A stretch of DNA of 15,711 bases from NCBI GenBank assembly GCA_004335835.1, contig RWJK01000804.1, positions 1 through 15,711 of the forward strand, in the 5' to 3' direction. The stretch's first letter is position 1. Every line of letters starts with the position of its first letter. The position numbers and the translations under genes are program-made. The notes beneath the pieces were generated by a model. That model was given only the letters and a program-made list of their open reading frames with translations. It did no database searches and was not told the DNA's origin. Source of the DNA: Scenedesmus sp. ARA3 (taxonomy: Eukaryota > Chlorophyta > Chlorophyceae > Sphaeropleales > Scenedesmaceae). Positions 7,164 to 14,726 of the stretch are shown here, in pieces.

Positions 7164-8619
7164 GGTTTGGGTTTGGGTGAGGTTTGGAGTTGTGCGGGCA
7201 GGCTCTTGCGTTGCCGTTTTTTGTTTGCATTCTTTCGATGGCTAGGTTGGTGTTACTACTGGGATACATGTGAGGGTGAAGAAATGAGTTGCGTCAGAAG
7301 GCAGGAACCAGGGATCAGCGGGTTCAAGAGTGGGCTTGTGTGGCGTGCTGCATTGGAGAGGAGGCGGTTGTTTGCATGCCATGGGCAGATGGAGGCCCGC
7401 GTCCCTGGCTGAGTAGCCGTTCATTTTACAGCGTGTGCAGCATTGTTACACACGCACCGTGCCTCTGTATGAGAGGCAGCTGAGCGTCAAAATCATTGCG
7501 TGCAGAGGGTTGGTCGGTGTGAGTGCACAGCTCTGATCCGTTCGGCACATTGCGTGCGCCTAGTTCTGTTGTCCTGCATGCACTGTTGTTTGCACATGCC
7601 AGCTCAATACATTTTGGCATGTCAGGGTGGGCTAAGACCCCTCTTGAGCTTGCGGATCCATTCTCTTGTTTTGCTACAACTGCGGATTGCGGTGTTAACA
7701 AATTGATGCAGCAACAGCGCACCCAAAATCTGCAGATACTAGTCTAGGTACTATCTTGGTTTTCCGCAAATTGCACACATGGCTGGCGGCAGGATCGCAG
7801 GCATTGGGCGCACCTAGAGCCATCCTGCCTGCCATGTCGGCAGCCCACGTCGCAGCTAACGGCTAAGGCTGTACAGCAGCTTTACATCACTGTGGGGTTG
7901 TACAGAGCATGTATGCAACTGTCACCTACTGGGCTGATTGTCTGCTTAAGATGCTGCATACTGTCCTGCAGCCTCTGCTTATGCTAGCTTGTTATCGCCC
8001 GGGGTGCAGCAGATCAGTGGCGTCTGCTGGGCACACCAGCAGACGCCGCTGCAGCACATACCAGATTCTCTGAGCTTGGTGCGGTCTTGGACTGGCTCAT
8101 CTGTAGCGCTGTGCTCTAGCACATTCACTGGCCGTCTTATCAGCTTGTACTTTGGCTTCAGGGTGTGGTGTGTGTGTTGTTGCTGCTGCTGGCGGTGCGC
8201 GTTGGCCCCATAGCATCAGCACACACATAGCATAATACAACCGTTAGCATGGCACTCTTGGGTTGTCAGGGACATAATAGGTGTTGCGGTTGCTGGGATA
8301 CAACTGAAGGGCATAAGCAGCGACACGCGCTGCCGTAGGCGTCCTCATGCGCGCCGCTGTGCGAACGCACTACATATTTTGACCAGTAGCTCGTGATGTA
8401 TCACGCACTAAGTGCTGCCTGAGCTTCACGAGTTACTCAAACCAATGCATCAGGGCTGTTGGTGATGCGGCGGGGTTATGTTCGTCTGTGGCAATCAACT
8501 GTGCCAGCCATGTTCTGCGCTTGTTCTGTGCGGCGCTGCCACGTGTCCGCGCACCAACACAAAACCTCACCTGGCGCCCTTGTGTTGCGCCGCACGGTGC
8601 GAGTCACATAATAGCTCTC
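7164..8619. other. 3' flank and intergenic DNA, no supported gene
   Basis: Begins with the 3' UTR of the preceding gene (GT-rich, with TTTGGG repeats near 7166-7180 too short to call telomeric). The only notable structures are an 8-bp inverted repeat GGCAGGAT (7788-7795) / ATCCTGCC (7822-7829) and the strong hairpin at 8015-8051. Short ORFs on both strands lack protein-like character. Confidence 0.5.
8015..8051. repeat. Near-perfect 16-bp stem, 5-nt loop hairpin
   Basis: CAGTGGCGTCTGCTGG (8015-8030) pairs with CCAGCAGACGCCGCTG (8036-8051) around the loop GCACA. There are 15 Watson-Crick pairs and one T-G wobble, and the inner 12 bp are perfect. It lies in non-coding DNA. It could be a fold-back transposon remnant, a structured RNA element, or chance in CTG-rich DNA. 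Confidence 0.8.
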
Positions 8620-8626
8620 TATATAA
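8620..8626 (+). promoter_or_regulatory. TATA box upstream of the 8675 ORF
   Basis: TATATAA, 49 nt before the ATG at 8675, the distance expected for a short 5' UTR. Confidence 0.35.
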
Positions 8627-8674
8627 TAGCCTGCAGGCCGTTTTGCAATAAGTTGTGCTCATTGTGCTGCTGCG

Positions 8675-9175
8675 ATGGTGCAAGGCTTGCAGGAGCAGTG
8701 GGTGCAGGACAGCGCACCCAAGGCGTGCGCAGATGCAGCGTCTGCCGCGCTATCGTTCTTTTGCATGGACGTTCTGTGTATATCACATTTGCATAGCGCT
8801 CAAGCCTTGCGGCTTTTTTTGCTGCTCCGGGCGGTGAATGTTCAGCACTTGCTGTCCAGGGTCCTGCCCGTGGAGGCTTGCAGGAAGGCGCGGAGGCGCG
8901 AGTGCGCAGTATTATTGTTCAGTGGCAGTTGCATGCTGGCTGGAAACCTAGCCAAGCGCTGCATGCAGCGTAGGAGTGATCTGGTTTTGCAGGAAATTGG
9001 ATCTGTATCTGGCGATGCTCCGTGCCTGGTTGCTGAGCCAGTAGCTTGGTTCGATGGTGTGCTGTGCAGCCACTGCCTTCGCACATCTGCCGGATCAGTC
9101 ATTCGGCAGAGTGTGCGCATACACTGCAGTGGCTGTTCTATACAAACAGAGGCTGCAGCATGGGCCACATGCTAG
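8675..9175 (+). CDS. Hypothetical 166-aa ORF
   Basis: I do not recognise it. It is an uninterrupted ATG-started frame of 166 codons, the longest + strand frame in the 4.9-kb gap, with a TATATAA box 49 nt upstream. The product begins MVQGLQEQWVQD, is Cys- and Leu-rich, has a Leu-rich helical stretch at about residues 43-66, then a basic segment (ACRKARRREC) and several CxxC-like pairs near the C-terminus (HCLR, HCSGC). No domain is evident and its composition differs from the Gln/Ala/Ser-rich genes. It may be a chance frame in GC-rich DNA or one exon of a larger gene; several CTTGCAGG acceptor-like words lie within it. Confidence 0.25.
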   Translation: MVQGLQEQWVQDSAPKACADAASAALSFFCMDVLCISHLHSAQALRLFLLLRAVNVQHLLSRVLPVEACRKARRRECAVLLFSGSCMLAGNLAKRCMQRRSDLVLQEIGSVSGDAPCLVAEPVAWFDGVLCSHCLRTSAGSVIRQSVRIHCSGCSIQTEAAAWATC

Positions 9176-11569
9176 CAGTACTTGCGTGTTTTCTATATCT
9201 TGCGACATATCTTGGGCCAGCAGAGGCACAGAGGCGCGAGTAAGGTTGAACCCAGTCGACTGGAGCAGAGGAAGAGTTGCTGATTCGCTGTGAGTGGCTG
9301 AAATTCAGGAACGTTTGCTTCGAGGTTGGAGTGGCGGCTGCTGCGCTGTGCTGCGGCTGCCCCAAGGTAGTGCGGGATGTTCTTTTGCCTGTGTTGATGA
9401 TGACTGTGGCTCACTTTGAGCCACTTGTGAGCGCAGTGATGTGTGCGCACGAGGATTTGAGCTTGCAGGAAAGCAGGCAACCGAGGTGCCTGTGCTTGCT
9501 AGTGGCTATGATTCCGTTTGCATGACTGGTTCAGGCTGTTGGCGTAGCCTACGCAACCAGATTGTTTTCCTACTGCATGCATGCGATGGTTCGTGCACGC
9601 ATGCGGACTGCGTGCGTGTGCACAGCTGCTGATTACCAGCAGTACTGATAACACTGCTGCTTTGCATACTGACAGCCTTGAAAATGCCGGCGCACCCCCC
9701 ATCGTGCTTGGTGCATGGCTTGGCGTACGTTGGCCCATTGGCCGGCGTGCCTCACCATGAGGAACAGCGATGGTGTTGCATGCTGGGGCATGCCATATGG
9801 CCTGCTGTTGCTCAGCTGCGACAAGCTCGTGCTTGCACATGGTCTGCGCTGATGCTGCGTCCCTGCAGCGATGCGGCTGCAGTTTTGCCGGCATGATGCC
9901 ATCCTTTTTCCCGGTTTCAGGTTGCTGCAAGTCTCTGTCACATGCTTGCTGCTCTTGTCCACGAAGCGTGGTGTTTCTTCCAACTCCTACTGCCGAGCAC
10001 GGCAGCGTTTTGATAGTACACGTTCACAGACCGTTGGAGTGCCTAGCTGCAAAGGCAGCTGGAGGGTCGTGCGCCGCCAGCAGTAGTACTGTGTTGGCTT
10101 GCGGTGCTAGTTTGTGAGAGGGCCTCTGTCTGAGAGACTCTGTTTTGCTTAGCTTGCCTGGTGTTTTGGTGTAGCAGCTGCTTGTTGTCGACCGCCAGCT
10201 TAGTTGTTTCCTGTATGGTGTTTCATATTGGAGTGCTTGGTCGCGTGGTGTGCAGAAGGTTTGCAGGACTGTGTTGGTTTTGCGGTCGTTCCATACTCCA
10301 ACGACGCGCGCAGCAGCAGGGATGGGGATAGGCGGTGTTGCTTGCAGGCAGTGCACCTGCAAAGGTGCAGAGAATACGCACATATTTCATGCTTTGGTGC
10401 AGGTTTGGCAACTGTCCTGCTGCAGTACCACCAGTACTGAGTGGGCTCCTGCCCTATCATGATGCTGCACGCCAGAGGAGGTGTCATTGGGCCTTTTTCA
10501 GATGCTGTAGCGCAGCTTTTGGCACGGCAATGGCCCATTTTGATTCTGCGCACAGTTCCCTGCACATACAAGGCCTGCCTGTCATGCAGTGCGATCATGT
10601 GTTGGCTGTGTATGGGATGTCTCCAATTGGCTATTGATTGAAGGCATTCTTAGCTTGATGCATCCTCTTACTGCACTTACATTGGACGGTTCGTCAGCGC
10701 TAGCTCAGGACGGCGAGGGGCAGCTGCAACTGCAGAAATGCTGCACAGGGATGAACTTGCTTGCTTGCTTGTGTCGTTGCTGTCCTGGCCGGCTTGTGAT
10801 GATTGGAGCCAGTGCGCTTGGGCTTGCTGTTTCCCAGAACCTAGAGCATTACACAGGCGCGTCTGCGAAGTGGCTGAGTGTGCTGTGGCTGCGTTGCTGC
10901 ATGCCTTCGGTATATCCTGCGATGCTGTGCATTGTGTGCACCTCGCAGGGCAAGTGCTGAGGTGTTTGCAGCTCGTTTGACAAAGCCTGCAATACACTTA
11001 GATCGGCACCTATGCATGCAGTGCGAGTGCGCACACGAGGGTGTGCCCCACCCTACTGCTGCACTCAGTGTGCTGCCGTTGTTGATGGGTTGAGCATAGC
11101 AATTTGCTGTCTCAGTCCATGTTGAGTTGAGGCTGCTGCTAAGTTGCAGCTGATTGGTGTCGGCTGGTCAAATGTGGGCGCCACACGCGGCTGCAAAGGC
11201 TGCACTACTTACGGTGCTTTGGTCTTCAGCGCGGTGTGTGGCTCCTGCTGCCAACCTATGATCTGTTGCAGTATGGGCTCTAGTGACCAAGTGTAGTGAC
11301 CTTACAATGTATGTATAACAGGTATGCAGCCATGCCATGTAGTTACATGCTGCTGAGGTCACCCCACAGTGGGGTATGCTGGTACCCTGCTCTACATTGC
11401 TATTTAGTATTGCACGTGCTGCTGGTGGCTTTAAAAAGCATTGTTTGGTGCTGGCAATGCACCGCAGTATGTGAAGTGTTGGGCAGGTGCGTGCTGTTGC
11501 TGCTTTGCAGTAGCATGGCAGCGCTTGATGCGTGTTTTCTGTGCTTTTTGCGCAGTTCGACTGGCAGTA
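9176..11569. other. Gene-poor 2.4-kb intergenic region
   Basis: T/G-rich on the + strand (TTGC, TGCTG, GCATGC words), resembling long intron or intergenic DNA. Frames of 80-145 codons occur on both strands and overlap one another without consistent splice sites. The frame at 10738-10980 + (start CTGCACAGGG) and the segment near 10460-10530, which reads GGVIGPFSDAVAQLL, are the most protein-like, but neither has a supported start or exon border. A perfect 15-nt palindrome, ACCCCAC-A-GTGGGGT, lies at 11361-11375, and an alternating purine-pyrimidine GCATGC/GCGTGC tract near 9575-9625. Confidence 0.4.
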
Positions 11570-11577
11570 TGTAACTG

Positions 11578-11584
11578 TATATAA
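11578..11584 (+). promoter_or_regulatory. TATA box upstream of the small 11.6-12.0 kb ORFs
   Basis: TATATAA, 44 nt before an ATG at 11628 and 90 nt before one at 11674. A TGTAA word at 11570-11574 abuts it and could serve as a polyadenylation signal for any + transcript ending here. Confidence 0.4.
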
Positions 11585-11673
11585 CCAACCATGACCTTCT
11601 TGTACGCTGCTGTTACGCTGCTTTGGCATGGCAGCTCGGAGCCTTGTTGGCAAGCAGCAGAGCTGTGCATTCA

Positions 11674-11967
11674 ATGTACCAATACCAAACTTTGAAGTAT
11701 GGGACGTACCCACCTCAGGCACAAGCCCAGCGAGCCGATCTACCGCTCATGAGGGTTGGAAAGGTACCCAGTTCCTCCTTCATTACTTGGGCAATCGAAA
11801 TTACCCGCAAAAATCCGGCCGTTCCAGTTGCTTTTTTAGCAACCCTGGTGTTGAGGACTTTTCAAGGCAGGTCGGAAATGCCAAGTCATGCAGTTTCCAC
11901 TGTTTGCACGTGCAGCTGCAAGTGCACGGCAGCCGGTAAAAGCGGCTTCAAACCAAACCAGATGTGA
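11674..11967 (+). CDS. Small hypothetical protein (97 aa); a second frame, 11628-11939, is equally open
   Basis: I do not recognise it. From the ATG at 11674 the frame encodes MYQYQTLKYGTYPP, a short polar stretch, then VGKVPSSSFITWAIEITRKN and a hydrophobic segment, PAVPVAFLATLVLRTF, that could be one short membrane helix. The tail is Cys-rich and may be read-through into an intron: possible donors are GGCAG|GTCGGA and GCCG|GTAAAA. The frame starting at 11628, closer to the TATA box, is also open for 103 codons (MAARSLVGKQQSCAFNVP...). Base composition is balanced and lacks CAG repeats, unlike the surroundings, which suggests real coding. I cannot decide which frame is used. This stretch may also be a 5' exon of the 12350 gene. 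Confidence 0.35.
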   Translation: MYQYQTLKYGTYPPQAQAQRADLPLMRVGKVPSSSFITWAIEITRKNPAVPVAFLATLVLRTFQGRSEMPSHAVSTVCTCSCKCTAAGKSGFKPNQM

Positions 11968-12349
11968 AGCATCGTTGCATTGCGCGGCAAAACATTGCGC
12001 CTGCTTACACGCGGCGAGCTGCATGTGAGATGCTCAGAGTGATTTTCAGCATGAACATGTAAGTAGGTCAGCATCAGTGCCTTGCACTGTCTGCAAATTA
12101 GTCTCTTCAACATCATACAGGGCAGATGCCGTATTGTGGCGCAAATGCCCCTGTATCGATTTGCTGTTTCCAATAACGCCGCTTCGTGTTCCTGCACCTT
12201 GCCCGCAATGCAGATTAAAGGGTCGACACCAATATTGCAATTGCTTGTATTTAATTTGGAATGCTGCTGCCACTTATCGACCAGTTGTCGCCCCAGCAAA
12301 AGTCACAATCACACCTGTCAACACGTCTTACAATCTTATTGCTCAAGAT
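11968..12349 (+). other. Probable 5' region of the 12350 gene, with alternative exon borders
   Basis: A perfect donor, ACAT|GTAAGT, lies at 12058/12059, preceded by an ATG-started stretch reading MLRVIFSMN. Joining it to the acceptor CGCAATGCAG ending at 12213 is phase-compatible with the downstream frame, which is open from 12077 but lacks an ATG until 12350. Either this is an upstream coding exon with a 155-nt intron, or the region is 5' UTR. Confidence 0.35.
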
Positions 12350-13642
12350 ATGCAGACAAAAGCGTCGGTATGTGACACCCACTCGCCACATGCGGCGACT
12401 GGGCTGCTGTTTTCGCCAAATGCATGCTCGCGTGTCCATGGTGTCACAGGCTGCAGCTATGCTTCGATAGCTGCTCACACAGCTTTCCAGGGAGAACATC
12501 ACAGTGTTAACGAGGAGCAGCCTGCACACGGCGTTAAGCTTGCCGCGGGCCGCACCGGCAAGTCCCAGAACGCGCACAGCGCGCCCCTGCCCTGCTGCTG
12601 GCTGTCCCTGCCTTCTGAGCAAGGCAGACGCCATAGTTTCCACAAAGACCGTTTCTCCGATGCCTGCCTGCGGAGATGCGGCAGCTGCGGCAACTTGATG
12701 AGTACTAGGCAGGGCAGCTGCAGTGGCAGCAGGAGCAACAGCTACAGCTGCATCTGCAACGGCGGCAGCAGCTGGCAGCAGCAGCAGCAGCTGAGGGAGA
12801 ACAGTGAGGCCAGACATCAGCCCTGTACTTGTGCCAGCCTGGGCCCCATTGCTGAAGATTGCAGCAACAGTTACAGCTCCCCATATGTAGACGGCAGACA
12901 GGCAGCGCTGCTGCTGCTGCAGCCGCAGCACTCGTTCGACAACCTTACAGCCAGCTGGGAGCAAGATTCAGCCAGCTTCAGCAGCTGCTATGAACAGGGC
13001 TGCCCAGACCACGATGCTGCAGCATGCTACCGCTACCAATGCAGCTACACCGCTCCAACTCATCAGGAGCATCTCTTCGGCCAGCCTGAGACCACAGCCT
13101 GCACCAGCTCAACGCTGCTGCTGCTGGAGCAAGAGATCTCGCAGCTGGTGGCAATGCGCCAACGCCTGGTCAATGCGGCAGCAGCAGCGCCGCCGGGCTC
13201 GCAGCTGGCAGCAGCATGCCACGCTGCGCTGCGCCTGCACATGCAGACGCTGCTGGCTGCATTTGACACACGCGAAGCAGCGCGGCAGGAGGTGCTGGCT
13301 GCTGCGCGGAGGGCTCTTCAGCTGCAGCAGCACGCAGCAGCACTGGCAGCAGCGCAGCAGCTGCAAGCTGCAACGGCATGCTACCAGAGCGACGGCAATG
13401 CAACAGCTGCAGCTTGTGACGCCAGCGCTGCGCAACAGCAGCAGCAGCGGCAATGGCAGCGCAGGGATAGCAGCAGTGGCAGGCAGGGGCATGCACCCGC
13501 AGCTGGCAACGGGCAGTTCAAGCCATCAGCAGACACAGCGGCTGCAGCAGCAGCAGCAGCAGCGGCGGCGACATGCGCAGATGCGGCAGTTGACAGCCCC
13601 CCACAGGTCATGCAGTTGCTGCCCATGGACAGCTGTGCATAG
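12350..13642 (+). CDS. Gln/Ala/Ser/Cys-rich algal protein, paralogue of the 5010-7163 product
   Basis: Function unknown. The first in-frame ATG is 12350 and the TAG is 13640-13642, giving 430 residues; upstream exons are possible. The N-terminal ~85 residues have ordinary composition. A basic site, GRRHSFHKDRF, resembles the R-R-x-S sites of the other gene. The middle is Ser/Cys/Gln-rich and disordered. A 38-residue block within 13114-13320 (E-x-E-I-x-x-L...Q-x-L...A-P-x-G-S...A-A-A-C-x-A-A) aligns without gaps to the first gene at 19/38 identity and continues as a long Ala/Gln-rich helix. The tail has a run of about a dozen Ala and ends QVMQLLPMDSCA, echoing VMQ...MMPM at the other C-terminus. 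No signal peptide or membrane segment. Same orientation as its paralogue, 5 kb away. Probably a helical scaffold protein. Confidence 0.7.
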   Translation: MQTKASVCDTHSPHAATGLLFSPNACSRVHGVTGCSYASIAAHTAFQGEHHSVNEEQPAHGVKLAAGRTGKSQNAHSAPLPCCWLSLPSEQGRRHSFHKDRFSDACLRRCGSCGNLMSTRQGSCSGSRSNSYSCICNGGSSWQQQQQLRENSEARHQPCTCASLGPIAEDCSNSYSSPYVDGRQAALLLLQPQHSFDNLTASWEQDSASFSSCYEQGCPDHDAAACYRYQCSYTAPTHQEHLFGQPETTACTSSTLLLLEQEISQLVAMRQRLVNAAAAAPPGSQLAAACHAALRLHMQTLLAAFDTREAARQEVLAAARRALQLQQHAAALAAAQQLQAATACYQSDGNATAAACDASAAQQQQQRQWQRRDSSSGRQGHAPAAGNGQFKPSADTAAAAAAAAAAATCADAAVDSPPQVMQLLPMDSCA

Positions 13643-13657
13643 CTGTGCCGCATAGCT

Positions 13658-14468
13658 ATGCTGCATGTATTTGCTGGCCCAACCATGCATGATGTTATTA
13701 TTCATGCCACGTGTGCGATCGATGCAGCTGCTGCCGGAGCAAAGATCAATGCAATTGTATGCTGGCTGGCGCTGTTAGCGCCCAAACCACGCTTTTGTGC
13801 TGTTGTGTTGTTCCAGGGCTGTTTGTTTACTCAGGTTTGGGCACTAGGGTTTGTGCTGTGCGTGAAGCAGCCGCTCTGACCCAAACATGACAATCCTATT
13901 GTCTCCTGCAGCAGGGGCTGGCTCAACTGGGGTATTTGGCGGGTTTCAGGGTGCATTGCTTGCAGGAACAGTGGAACAACGTGGATGACTTCCTGCAGGC
14001 AATTCCTGCAGGTGGGCCACACTATCATTTTGTGCCACACTTGACGCTGCGCAGCAACGTCATGGCTGTCGAAGAACCATGGAATGCTTTGGCGCACCCA
14101 AAGAACACAGTATGCTGGGGCCTTGCTTTCTTATTATTTAATTCGTGTTTTGGCCTTCCTTGTGCGTTTTCCTTGTGTTCCTGCAATGTTGCAGCTTTGG
14201 GTGGTGCTGGTGCCAGCATCTGGCCGACATGTGCTGAGCAAGTGGCATCACACTCTCACCCCTGGTTGGCCTCACAGCAGTTTTGTTGCAAAAGTCCTTC
14301 TCTTCACATATTATGCTTGCATATGCAGGGGAGGCTGCCCTCCTTGTGTTGCTCGTCTTGCACTGATTGATACTCCACCTTCCTTTCCAGTCGCATGTGG
14401 CAGTCCTGCTTGACGTGAATGGTGCAGAGCGCTTGCTGTTGACTGAGAGGTTGCATTGTGCTGTGTGA
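13658..14468 (+). CDS. Candidate multi-exon gene, unknown product (~153 aa)
   Basis: I do not recognise the family. The proposed exons keep frame throughout: 13658-13756 (ATG start, 33 codons), 13912-14109 (66 codons, phase 0 at both ends), 14195-14264, a 17-nt exon 14329-14345, and 14391-14468 (TGA). Exon 13912-14109 is the most protein-like segment here: it follows TCTCCTGCAG, ends before GTATGC and contains WNNVDDFLQAIPAGG and HYHFVPHLTLRSN. An 18-nt in-frame exon at 13817-13834 is optional. The later part reads LWVVLVPASGRHVLSKWHHT and then LLSHVAVLLDVNGAERLLL. Two H-x-T-L motifs recall 2H phosphoesterases, but they are only about 43 residues apart and the context does not fit, so I do not assign that function. 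The 3' exons rely on 45-64-nt introns and are the weakest part. It starts 15 bp after the stop of the previous gene, so the first exon is also uncertain. Confidence 0.4.
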
Positions 14469-14726
14469 CAGCATGACGGCATGCAGACCTCCCTGCTGCT
14501 GCTTGTACTACCAGGCTGCTACTGAGCAGCAGCATACATACCTTGATTCACTGCAGTCTAAGGCAAAGTAGTATCGTCGTATTACATACATGTCAGGGAT
14601 GCCATCCCGGAGTAGTCTTTCAGGCCAAACTGGCGCCTGGTTTCATTACTATATGCAGCGTCAGCTGGTTTTGTTTCAAAACTGCCAAGCAATTATAATT
14701 ATACTATGGGATTGTTTTACTGTTAT
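14469..14726. other. Convergent 3' intergenic region
   Basis: Lies between the + stop at 14468 and the - stop at 14727. It becomes AT-rich toward 14690-14740 and holds the - strand TGTAA signal. Confidence 0.4.
14582..14586 (-). terminator. TGTAA polyadenylation signal on the - strand
   Basis: TGTAA is the usual chlorophycean poly(A) signal. It lies about 141 nt beyond the TAA that closes the - strand frame at 14727, a normal 3' UTR distance. Confidence 0.45.

Noticed and set aside
7163..7190. TTTGGG repeats as interstitial telomere sequence
   Set aside because: Only two or three imperfect units, differing from the algal TTTAGGG/TTTTAGGG repeats.
10440..10640. Segment reading GGVIGPFSDAVAQLL, recalling the start of Mpv17/PMP22 proteins
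   Set aside because: An in-frame stop precedes it and none of the later conserved motifs of that family follows in any frame.
11168..11722. 184-codon - strand ORF starting with ATG
   Set aside because: No recognisable motif or promoter, and it overlaps the better-supported + strand TATA box and ORFs. It cannot be fully excluded.
12251..12964. 237-codon - strand ORF
   Set aside because: It lies opposite the second Gln/Ala/Ser-rich gene and shows only repeat-derived Ala/Leu composition.
8675..13970. Recurrent GCTTGCAGG word, including GCTTGCAGGAnCAGTGG at 8685 and 13958
   Set aside because: It is a common acceptor-like word in this DNA; flanking sequence is not shared, so it is not a repeat family.
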